Source: Elusimicrobiota bacterium (GTDB lineage: Bacteria; Elusimicrobiota; Elusimicrobia; Elusimicrobiales; UBA9959). From it: 21,524 bases of DNA. Below are positions 7,787-14,883 of the stretch, piece after piece. Location: the NCBI GenBank assembly GCA_030639665.1, contig DAOWCC010000015.1:1-21524 (forward strand), given 5' to 3'. The first letter of the stretch is position 1. Every line of letters begins with the position of its first letter. The notes under the pieces are model-generated. The model had not been told where the DNA came from. It did not search any database and saw only the letters and a list, made by a program, of their open reading frames with translations. The translations under genes were made by a program, and so were the position numbers.

Positions 7787-9607
7787 TCATACATTTTCAT
7801 ATTCGGGAAAAGCGATTTTCAACAAATAGCTGTCGCATTGCCTATTGCCTTTCGCGAGTTTTAATCCTTCAGTTAAAATTCGGGCAATCTCTCCGTATTT
7901 CGGCTTATCAGACAATTTTAATCCCAATCTTTTTTTAAGCGCAAAAATCAATTTGTTATTATTAATTTTTTTAAAATCCCGTTCCATGGCCTTATAATCC
8001 TTAAGCGCGCGCTTTATAAGAGCCCGATTAAAATACGCCCAGAAATAACTTTTATTTTTTTTTATGACATAATTAAAATCTTTAAGCGAAAGTTTAAAAT
8101 TCTTCAAAATCCTATGACTTTCGCCGCGCCATATATAAGCCTCCAAATCGGACGGCGCCAATTTTACGGCCTTATTTAAATCTTCCAGCGCTTCCTTATA
8201 CATTCCCAATTTTAAATGGGCCGCGCCTCTCCATGTGTAGGCGATATAATTATTATCTTCAACGGCGATATTCAGCTCTTTTATGGCTTTTTCATATTGC
8301 CCGATAAAAAGATAACATTCGCCCTTCCATGCTTTTACATTGGAATTTTTCCCGGACGCGCCGTAGGCGCGGTCAAATTGTTTAAACGCTTCTTGTTTTT
8401 TTCCAGCGCAAAGCAATATTTCTCCCATCGCGCAATTTAAAACCCAATCCTTCAATCGAACTTTTTTGATTGTTCTCATCAATTTTAGCGATTGGGCATA
8501 ATTCCCATAATTACACTCTTTTGCCGCCAACAAATATTTCATCCACGCGTATTTGCCGACAAACAAAGAATTTAATTTCTTTAAATCTTCATAGCTTGTA
8601 TCGGGATTTAAAGACGCTTGATAAAATATTTTGAATATTTTTAACTTCGGCGGGACTTTAGCATCGCGAATTAAAACCAATTGTTTTTTCATGAATCCTT
8701 TAGACATTGTGCCCACGAAAGGATTGCAAAGTTCATCAATCGTTATGGCGTTTGAATTCATTATTTTTTCAAGCGCTTTAAAAGCGTCAGTATATTCGCC
8801 CGCGGCGCAATATGCTCTAAAATGCCTGATATCATATGTTTTACTTTTAGACGTCATAGCCGAAAATTTTAAAAAAGCGGCTTTCATTTTTTTTTCTTCA
8901 GCCCTGTCTCTGTAAAACATTCCGATATCGTGATAAACCTGAATTATTTTTTTTCGCTTTTCCATGTTTTTATCGCCTGATAAAGCTATGTCCATTAACA
9001 TTTCATTATGGGGTTTGTTAAAATTTTTGGAAACCAAGGCGTTCGTATTGAGAAAGAGGTTTCCTCTATCTTCTTTGGCCCTTTTACGCGCGCCATATAA
9101 TATCAGAGACAACCGTTCCTTGTCCGGCTTAAGTTTGGAGCATTTTTTTATAGCTCGCGCGAGTTTTTTCTTATCATTAAGTTTTATCAAAACTTCCATT
9201 AGAGCATAATACGCCTCGATAAAATCCGGCGATAGTTCGATTGCCGTTTCAAGAACTTTGACAGCTTCATTTAATTTCTCTTCTTGAACATAAAGTTTCC
9301 CCAAAATCAAATAAGTGTGAGAAATTCCGGAATCAAGTTTGATCACATGTTTTATGTTTTTTTGGGCCTTGGAAATCAGACCCTTTTTAGCATAAGCTAT
9401 TGATAAGTTTATGCGGCTTTGAATAAAGGCCGGTTTCAATTTAACGGCTTTTTCATAAAAGAAAATCGCCTTATTGATTTTACCGGCGCCATATAAAGCG
9501 TCTCCATAAGCTAAACAAGCTCTTGGACTATCCGATAATAATTTAGATGATTTTTTATCTGAAGATTCGTATTTACAATCGTCTTTAACGAAAATTTTTC
9601 TTTTCAC
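7787..9607 (-). CDS. TPR-repeat protein, 606 residues, no signal peptide
   Basis: A tetratricopeptide-repeat scaffold of unknown partner. The N-terminal TPR block spans about 27-165 (for example AYGDALYGAGKINKAIFFYE and ILGKLYVQEEKLNEAVKVLE). A second block spans about 365-548 (AWKGECYLFIGQYEKAIKEL, TWRGAAHLKLGMYKEALEDL, YIWRGESHRILKNFKLSLKDF). The middle region (about 170-360) is helical but not clearly TPR. The start is a GTG preceded by AAAGAG. With no signal peptide or membrane segment it should be cytoplasmic, despite sitting about 19 bp after a membrane transporter gene and just before a lipoprotein gene. The C-terminus (residues about 550-606) is conserved-looking but unassigned. Confidence 0.75.
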   Translation of the reverse strand: MKRKIFVKDDCKYESSDKKSSKLLSDSPRACLAYGDALYGAGKINKAIFFYEKAVKLKPAFIQSRINLSIAYAKKGLISKAQKNIKHVIKLDSGISHTYLILGKLYVQEEKLNEAVKVLETAIELSPDFIEAYYALMEVLIKLNDKKKLARAIKKCSKLKPDKERLSLILYGARKRAKEDRGNLFLNTNALVSKNFNKPHNEMLMDIALSGDKNMEKRKKIIQVYHDIGMFYRDRAEEKKMKAAFLKFSAMTSKSKTYDIRHFRAYCAAGEYTDAFKALEKIMNSNAITIDELCNPFVGTMSKGFMKKQLVLIRDAKVPPKLKIFKIFYQASLNPDTSYEDLKKLNSLFVGKYAWMKYLLAAKECNYGNYAQSLKLMRTIKKVRLKDWVLNCAMGEILLCAGKKQEAFKQFDRAYGASGKNSNVKAWKGECYLFIGQYEKAIKELNIAVEDNNYIAYTWRGAAHLKLGMYKEALEDLNKAVKLAPSDLEAYIWRGESHRILKNFKLSLKDFNYVIKKNKSYFWAYFNRALIKRALKDYKAMERDFKKINNNKLIFALKKRLGLKLSDKPKYGEIARILTEGLKLAKGNRQCDSYLLKIAFPEYENV

Positions 9608-9626
9608 TCTCTTTAACCCCTAATCA

Positions 9627-10055
9627 TTATTTAGAAAGGAAGAAGACGCCGCTGCAAACCAAAAGAGTTCCGACAAGTTTTACCGTGGTAAAACTTTCGC
9701 CCAGAAAAAAACATACCAAAACAAAAGTTATAAGAGGATATGTGGAACTTAGCGGAACCACGCTTGAAGCCTCTCCTCCGGCCATGGCTTTCAAGTAAAA
9801 ATATACTCCGCTCATGGTAAAAATAACGCTTAAAAATACCAATATCATGGATATTCTGCCGCCATTTTCAACTGCTTTTTTAAAAGGAACAAGCTTCCAC
9901 AAGACAAGCGGCAAAAATATAACTATGGTTGCCACCAATTTGGCGATAAAAACATTTCCGGCATCCAAATAGCGAAGTATTAATTTATCAAGGAAAGAAC
10001 CCGTGCCCCAGCATAAAACCGCCAATCCCACAAAAGTTATAGTTATAAAAGTCAT
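9627..10055 (-). CDS. Half-size EamA (DMT-superfamily) membrane transporter
   Basis: The 142-residue product has five hydrophobic segments and matches one EamA repeat: a start like FVGLAVLCWGTGSFLDKLIL, a central YFYLKAMAGGEASSVVPLSS, and an end like FLGESFTTVKLVGTLLVCSG. Most EamA exporters carry two such domains (about 300 residues). Single-domain members exist and are thought to dimerise like small multidrug resistance proteins. AGAGGA supports the ATG start. The substrate cannot be read from the sequence. It appears to head a three-gene unit with the TPR and lipoprotein genes downstream. Confidence 0.8.
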   Translation of the reverse strand: MTFITITFVGLAVLCWGTGSFLDKLILRYLDAGNVFIAKLVATIVIFLPLVLWKLVPFKKAVENGGRISMILVFLSVIFTMSGVYFYLKAMAGGEASSVVPLSSTYPLITFVLVCFFLGESFTTVKLVGTLLVCSGVFFLSK

Positions 10056-10175
10056 ATAAATCCTCTACTAACGACAGGCTATGATACAAATTAAGTTAAA
10101 AAATTAAAAATTTTTATTTTTTTTACCTTGACCTTGCGACTCTCTCCTGCAATACTATCCGCCTTGACCTGCTGT

Positions 10176-11492
10176 TTACGGAGGAGGAAGCTGACATGGA
10201 ATGTTTTTTTTAGTAAAAGGATGTTTAACATATTTTTTTATGTCGTCGGTAAAACCCCATTCGTCTTCATAACTTAGAGCCTTATTATAATACTCAATGG
10301 CTTTTTCCCTGTCACCTTTTAAATCATAAATATTTCCAAGTCTTACTATGGACCAAACCGCCCAGCGGGGCGCAATATCCTTTTCCTCTAAGGTATCCAC
10401 CGATTTCAAAAAATATTTTTCAGCTTCATCAAGTTTCATTTGAGCAAGATAGCTTGTGGCAACCGTAAGATAAGCTCTTGGCAGATAGTTTTTAGTATAG
10501 ATGGTTCTTTTTTCTTCTATATATTTAAGATATTTAAAACCCTCATCTTGAACTTTTTGAATTTGACCGTCTTCATAAAGCGAAGCGATTAAAACAAAAT
10601 GCATTAGAGGATGCATGGGATATTCCACCATTAATTCTTCCGACCACTTAACTGAAAGCTTGGGATTTGAATATTTGCCTTTATATTGAGTATATATCTC
10701 TATTAAAATTAATTTGGCCGCGGTTTTATTAAAATAGCCTTTCTCACTGCAAAGAGTTAAATATTTTAAGCCTTTCTCGGCATTGCCGCTTATAAAAAAT
10801 ATTTTAGATAAAATTCCAACCACTCCGGGAAGCGTGCCGGCGTAATATTCATACATGCCCAAACCAAGATAAGCGTCATAAAGCTCGGGATTTATTTTGA
10901 TAGCCTTGCGCATGCGGCGAACGGCTTTTTTTCCGTCAAAATAGGCCTTAACCCATCTATGCTGAGTTACGGCAAGCCGCGCTCTTAAGCCGTAAATTCC
11001 GCCCAAACACATATAAGCGTTTTCATCTTTGGGATGTTTTTTTAACCAAGCCTCTCCTATTTTCGCGACTCTATCGGTAAGTTTGACATATTCATCATCC
11101 AGTTTGGCATTGGATCTTTCCTGCTGATATTCAAAACGCGCCCATGCCGTCATGGCCTTTCCGAAATGTCCAAAGGGGTGCTTGGGATATTTTTTAATAA
11201 TCGCGTCAACGGCTTTATCGGCCTCTTCAACTCTAATGGCATAAATATCATCAAAAGCCTTTTTGGTAAGCTTCGCTATTTCAGCGGTCAAGGTCTTGGT
11301 TTTTACCGCTTCGGATTTAATATTCTTTTTAACGCTCAAATCAGCATTCAAGATTTTTTCAACAGGCTGCTCCGCTCCGCTCGCCAAAGCGCTCGCGGAA
11401 ACATCTTCTTTCTTATCGCTATCCATGGCGAAAGAAAAATTAATATTTAAAAAAATAATCGCGGAAATAATTGGAATAAAAAACTTTATCAT
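10176..11492 (-). CDS. Exported TPR-repeat protein
   Basis: A 438-residue protein with a signal peptide (MIKFFIPIISAIIFLNINFSFA, cleaved near residue 22), so periplasmic or outer-membrane associated. Degenerate TPR-like helix pairs run through the mature part (around 80-130, 140-180 and 195-225). The clearest repeat is close to the C-terminus, VRLGNIYDLKGDREKAIEYY, and the protein ends in a short proline run (PPP). The ATG overlaps the serS stop by 4 bp (ATGA), so it is probably translated from the serS message. No enzymatic motif is seen; a scaffold or assembly role is only a guess. Confidence 0.75.
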   Translation of the reverse strand: MIKFFIPIISAIIFLNINFSFAMDSDKKEDVSASALASGAEQPVEKILNADLSVKKNIKSEAVKTKTLTAEIAKLTKKAFDDIYAIRVEEADKAVDAIIKKYPKHPFGHFGKAMTAWARFEYQQERSNAKLDDEYVKLTDRVAKIGEAWLKKHPKDENAYMCLGGIYGLRARLAVTQHRWVKAYFDGKKAVRRMRKAIKINPELYDAYLGLGMYEYYAGTLPGVVGILSKIFFISGNAEKGLKYLTLCSEKGYFNKTAAKLILIEIYTQYKGKYSNPKLSVKWSEELMVEYPMHPLMHFVLIASLYEDGQIQKVQDEGFKYLKYIEEKRTIYTKNYLPRAYLTVATSYLAQMKLDEAEKYFLKSVDTLEEKDIAPRWAVWSIVRLGNIYDLKGDREKAIEYYNKALSYEDEWGFTDDIKKYVKHPFTKKNIPCQLPPP

Positions 11493-12775
11493 AACTTTAT
11501 AATATCAACACCCATATAATGCCTTAAAGCTTCGGGCACGGTTATGGAGCCGTCCTCATTTTGATAGTTTTCAAGAATAGCGGCAAAAGTTCTGCCAACA
11601 GCAAGACCGCTGCCGTTTAAAGTGTGGAGATATTCATTTTTTTTATCCTTTCTTCTATATCTGGCATTCATTCTTCTGGACTGAAAATCCGCGCAATTGG
11701 AGCAGGATGAAATTTCCCTGAATTGATTCTCTCCCGGCATCCAGACTTCCAAATCATATGTTTTCTCGGCGGAAAAACCCAAATCTCCACTGCAAAGTTC
11801 TATCACTCTATAGGGAATTTTAAGAACTCTTAACACTTCTTCAGCGTCATCTCTCAATTTCATGAGAGCCGCCATGGAATCTTCCGGTTTTGTCAGCCAA
11901 ACAAGCTCCACTTTATTAAATTGATGGTTTCTTATAAGCCCTCGAGTGTCCTTGCCATAAGAGCCGGCTTCCTGCCTGAAACATGAAGTAAAAGCCGCGT
12001 ACTTGATAGGCAGCTTAATTTCATCAACTATGGAATCTCTATGAATATTGGCTAAAGGAACTTCAGCAGTCGGCGCGAGATAAAGAGAGTTATCTCCCGC
12101 CATTTTATAAAGATCTTCTTCAAATTTAGGCAATTGCCCCGTGCCAATCAGTGAATCTCTTTTAATCAAAAACGGCGGCATAATTTCCAGATAATCATTT
12201 TTAACCGTATGAATATCCAACATTAACTTAATTATCGCTCTCTCAAGTTTGGCTCCCTGACCTTTTAATAAAGCAAATCTGGAACCCGCCAATAAAGAAG
12301 CGGTTTTAAAATCAAGTATATCCAGAGCCTCGCCAAGATCGTGATGATCCACGGGCTTAAAACCAAAATCCTTTTTATACTCCATATTTTCACTGATAAT
12401 ATCATTATCTTCGGCGCTTTCACCAATCGGAACGCTTTCATGAGGCATATTCGGCACAATAAGAGAAAGATGTTTCATCTCTTTTTCAATTTCTGAAAGT
12501 CCGTCTTCTTTGGACTTCATAATATGCTTTATCTTATTTGCTTCGTCAAGAACATCTCGCGCTTCTTCATCTTTTTTGGCGATTTTCAAATCTTTAATTT
12601 TTTTGGTTATTTCATTTCTTTTTGAGCGCAAAGCTTCTATATCGGTTAAAACACCTCGGTAAAAACTGTCTTCGGCCATTAAATCGTTAAACACTTCAAA
12701 AGCTTTTTTTCCGCGGCTTTCCATGGCGTTTTTTGATTTTTCAGGATTTTTGCGAATAAATTTAAGGTTGAGCAT
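11489..12775 (-). CDS. serS: Seryl-tRNA synthetase
   Basis: SerRS charges tRNA-Ser in the cytoplasm. The N-terminal long coiled-coil arm that grips the tRNA spans about 28-105. The class II catalytic core follows, with TAEVPL (236-241), motif 2 (FTSCFRQEAGSYGKDTRGL, 262-280) and motif 3 near the C-terminus (NGSGLAVGRTFAAILENYQ). The 428-residue length is normal and the start MLNLKFIRKNPE is typical. The stop overlaps the following exported TPR gene, an unusual partner for a tRNA synthetase. The preceding 196-residue gene ends 33 bp upstream. The Shine-Dalgarno motif is weak (ACGGAAA). Confidence 0.97.
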   Translation of the reverse strand: MLNLKFIRKNPEKSKNAMESRGKKAFEVFNDLMAEDSFYRGVLTDIEALRSKRNEITKKIKDLKIAKKDEEARDVLDEANKIKHIMKSKEDGLSEIEKEMKHLSLIVPNMPHESVPIGESAEDNDIISENMEYKKDFGFKPVDHHDLGEALDILDFKTASLLAGSRFALLKGQGAKLERAIIKLMLDIHTVKNDYLEIMPPFLIKRDSLIGTGQLPKFEEDLYKMAGDNSLYLAPTAEVPLANIHRDSIVDEIKLPIKYAAFTSCFRQEAGSYGKDTRGLIRNHQFNKVELVWLTKPEDSMAALMKLRDDAEEVLRVLKIPYRVIELCSGDLGFSAEKTYDLEVWMPGENQFREISSCSNCADFQSRRMNARYRRKDKKNEYLHTLNGSGLAVGRTFAAILENYQNEDGSITVPEALRHYMGVDIIKL

Positions 12776-12808
12776 TATAAATTTCCGTTAGGTTTTTAGT
12801 TCTTAATT

Positions 12809-13399
12809 TTACTGTTTGGAGGTTATCACTGATTGATGTATATTTTTATTTAAATCATCGCCTTTTCTCGGTTCAATCATTATTTCCATGCCAATGGCGT
12901 CTATCCAGAAACCATTGCTTCTAAGCTTTTTTAATTCCGTATTTATGCCCGTATTTAGAATTTTCACAGTTTGCTCGCGGGAAGATTTTATCTTTGAAAT
13001 TCTTAATTCTTCAATGCGAAAAGGAACGGACCAAATAGCCGTATCATCCGCCGAATTCAATTTTACTATTTTAAATTTAAGCGCGTATCTTAAAACCAGA
13101 CCTTCAACAACTTTATTGCCTTCATTGCGAACAGACACAAGAATTCTGATTTTTTCATTAATTTTGCCTTCAGGTTTTATTAAGACCTCTTTTACCTTCA
13201 CAAAAGGCAAGCGTTTTGCTCCGACAATTTTGGAAACTTGCCAATTAACATCTTCTATCGTAATCTGAGCGAATGCGGCGGCAGAACACATAAAAACCAA
13301 GAGCGAGCCATTTACAATGTTTTTTACCATCTGCCTACCCGACATAGTCTTGAATATTTTTTTTAGTGTCATTTTAATCCTGATTTTTAATGTAATCAT
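12809..13399 (-). CDS. Exported protein of unknown function
   Basis: I do not recognise the family. The product has a signal peptide ending CSAAAFA-QIT and a mature part of about 150 residues predicted as mostly beta-strands (WQVSKIVGAKRLPFVKVKEV, then IRILVSVRNEGNKVVEGLVL), resembling an Ig-like or CARDB-like fold with an 'N-E-G-N' turn. This is a weak analogy. The start is uncertain. ATG 13399 has a strong GGGAGGGG upstream but gives a very long n-region before the signal hydrophobic core. ATG 13372 (AGGA five bases upstream) and ATG 13330 give more usual signal peptides. The strong site at 13399 is wholly inside the inverted repeat 13399-13492. Confidence 0.6.
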   Translation of the reverse strand: MITLKIRIKMTLKKIFKTMSGRQMVKNIVNGSLLVFMCSAAAFAQITIEDVNWQVSKIVGAKRLPFVKVKEVLIKPEGKINEKIRILVSVRNEGNKVVEGLVLRYALKFKIVKLNSADDTAIWSVPFRIEELRISKIKSSREQTVKILNTGINTELKKLRSNGFWIDAIGMEIMIEPRKGDDLNKNIHQSVITSKQ

Positions 13400-13492
13400 A
13401 AAGCCCCTCCCTTTTGGTCACAAACAGCACCATCGCTAAAATCTTTGGCTAATCGCGCCGAAATTTTGCTCCACCAAAAGGGAGGGGCTTTA
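13399..13492. repeat. 20-bp perfect inverted repeat with 54-nt loop (MITE-like or regulatory hairpin)
   Basis: Arms 13399-13418 and 13473-13492 are exact reverse complements (TAAAGCCCCTCCCTTTTGGT and its complement). The loop 13419-13472 has possible inner pairing (GGC/GCC around 13447-13459 and AAAAT/ATTTT). Both outer ends read TA, which would fit a TA target-site duplication, but no longer duplication is visible. In the minus-strand transcript the 3' arm contains the strong ribosome-binding site GGGAGGGG and the first base of ATG 13399. It lies between metK and the exported protein gene. Confidence 0.85.
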
Positions 13493-13512
13493 ATTTTAAG
13501 CTCCAATATACT

Positions 13513-14721
13513 TTATCCGCAGCAGCAAGCGCAGGCTGATTTTTTCATCATTGGCGCCATTTTCTTTTTAAGCATGGAAACAGCGGTTAATTTTTCCCAT
13601 TCAAACTTAGAATCGGTTCTACCAAAATGTCCGTAAGCGGCTGTTTTTCTGAATATAGGTTTTCTCAATTTAAGATTTTTAATAATACCGGAGGGAGTCA
13701 AGTCAAAATTCTTGACTACGATATCGGCAATTTCCAAATCGCTTATTTTACCGGTTCCGTGAGTATCCACAAAAAGTCCAACAGGTTTGGCGACGCCGAT
13801 AGCATAAGCTATTTGTATGGTGCATTTATCGGCTATGCCCGCGGCAACTATATTTTTGGCCACATATCTGGCCATATAGGCCGCCGATCTATCCACCTTG
13901 GTCGAATCTTTTCCTGAAAAGGCTCCGCCGCCGTGAGGCGCCACGCCGCCGTAAGTGTCAACTATTATTTTTCTTCCGGTCATGCCGGTATCCGATTGAG
14001 GTCCGCCCACCACAAACTTACCGGTGGGATTAATAAGAAACCTTGTTTTTTTGTCTATAAGCTTTGAATCCAAGACGGGAAGAATAATTTTTTCTTTTAT
14101 TTCTCTTTTGGATTTTTCGGTTATATGCTTGCCCGTTTTATCAAGTATATCCTCGGTATGTTGCGTGGATAAAACAATGGCGTCAATCCTTTTGGGTTTA
14201 TCACCGTCATATTCAATGGTAACCTGTGATTTGCCGTCCGGTCCAAGATATTTAAGAATGCCCGCTTTTCTAACGCGCGACAAATTCATGGAAAGCTTAT
14301 GCGCGAGCACAAGAGACAAAGGCATATATTCAGGAGTTTCCTTGCAAGCATATCCTATCATTAAACCCTGGTCGCCGGCTCCGCCCGTATCAACACCTTG
14401 AGATATATCGGGAGATTGTGTTCCGATAATATTTAAAACAGCGCAGGTATTATAATTGAAACCGTATTTATTGTCGGTATAGCCTATTTCTTTTATTACC
14501 TGTCTCGTTAAAGTGTCTATGTCGACATATGTCGTGGTTGTAATTTCTCCGCCGACGATAACAAGCCCTCTGGTTATAAAAGTTTCACAAGCGACTCTGC
14601 CCTTAGGGTCTCTTTTCATTATCTCATCCAGTACGGCGTCTGAAATCTGATCACAAACCTTATCGGGATGTCCTTCGGTAACGCATTCCGATGTAACAAA
14701 TTTTTTTCCTGCACATGCCAT
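13513..14721 (-). CDS. metK: S-adenosylmethionine synthetase
   Basis: MetK makes S-adenosylmethionine from ATP and methionine. I place the start at ATG 14721 (402 residues), not the in-frame upstream ATG 14754, because GGAGG (14727-14731) lies just before it and the product then opens MACAGKKFVTSECVTEGHPDK, close to the family N-terminus. Other signatures are the hexapeptide GAGDQG (in VDTGGAGDQGLMIGYA), GGGAFSGKDSTKVDRSAAY with GGVAPHGGG, and FVVGGPQSDTGMTGRK, so ATP, methionine and metal sites look complete. Oddities are Cys where Ser is usual in TSE(C/S)VTEG, and a basic, cysteine-rich C-terminal tail, KKSACACCCG, absent from ordinary MetK. Transcription probably starts from its own promoter at 14754-14783. 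Confidence 0.96.
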   Translation of the reverse strand: MACAGKKFVTSECVTEGHPDKVCDQISDAVLDEIMKRDPKGRVACETFITRGLVIVGGEITTTTYVDIDTLTRQVIKEIGYTDNKYGFNYNTCAVLNIIGTQSPDISQGVDTGGAGDQGLMIGYACKETPEYMPLSLVLAHKLSMNLSRVRKAGILKYLGPDGKSQVTIEYDGDKPKRIDAIVLSTQHTEDILDKTGKHITEKSKREIKEKIILPVLDSKLIDKKTRFLINPTGKFVVGGPQSDTGMTGRKIIVDTYGGVAPHGGGAFSGKDSTKVDRSAAYMARYVAKNIVAAGIADKCTIQIAYAIGVAKPVGLFVDTHGTGKISDLEIADIVVKNFDLTPSGIIKNLKLRKPIFRKTAAYGHFGRTDSKFEWEKLTAVSMLKKKMAPMMKKSACACCCG

Positions 14722-14753
14722 AAATTCCTCCGCTGTCATTAATATATATATCA

Positions 14754-14783
14754 ATTATATCTTTTTGATTGATTGAATACCAA
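14754..14783 (-). promoter_or_regulatory. Putative sigma70-type promoter of metK
   Basis: On the minus strand TTGGTA (14778-14783), an 18-bp spacer and TATAAT (14754-14759) form a reasonable -35/-10 pair. The predicted start lies about 25 nt before ATG 14721, giving a short leader with the GGAGG site and no room for a SAM riboswitch. Confidence 0.6.
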
Positions 14784-14789
14784 ATACAA

Positions 14790-14812
14790 GTTAAGCGTTA
14801 AAAACGCTTAAC
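14790..14812 (-). terminator. Perfect 10-bp hairpin between phosphohexomutase and metK
   Basis: GTTAAGCGTT / AACGCTTAAC with a 3-nt loop, upstream of the metK promoter and downstream of the phosphohexomutase stop. On the minus strand it is followed only by TTGTATTTGG, a poor U tract, so it may be a weak terminator or simply a dyad. It abuts the 7-bp-period repeat at 14812-14846. Confidence 0.45.
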
Positions 14813-14846
14813 AGGCTACAGGCCTCAGGTGACAGGTGACAAAAAA
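14812..14846. repeat. Degenerate heptamer tandem repeat (CAGGTGA-like)
   Basis: Five consecutive 7-mers in phase: CAGGCTA, CAGGCCT, CAGGTGA, CAGGTGA, CAAAAAA. A further in-phase pair of TTGAC motifs follows at 14861 and 14875. Similar 7-bp periodicity occurs at 16424-16458 and 21351-21392. Confidence 0.65.
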
Positions 14847-14883
14847 ACAAATACGAATCATTGACCTTCAGTCTTTGACGCTA

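Noticed and set aside
10125..10175. Possible fourth heptamer array (two copies of CCTTGACCT)
   Set aside because: The copies are 36 bases apart, not a multiple of 7, and the intervening 7-mers do not match each other.
14722..14754. Longer metK N-terminus from the upstream ATG
   Set aside because: The extra 11 residues are not in the family, the upstream ATG would overlap the -10 box, and a strong GGAGG sits before the inner ATG.
14812..14846. CRISPR array
   Set aside because: Repeat units are 7 bp with no spacers between them, and no cas genes are present.
14722..14883. Possible SAM riboswitch upstream of metK
   Set aside because: The promoter-like pair leaves a leader of only about 25 nt before ATG 14721, and no conserved SAM-riboswitch core is seen; the hairpin and heptamer repeat lie upstream of the predicted transcription start.
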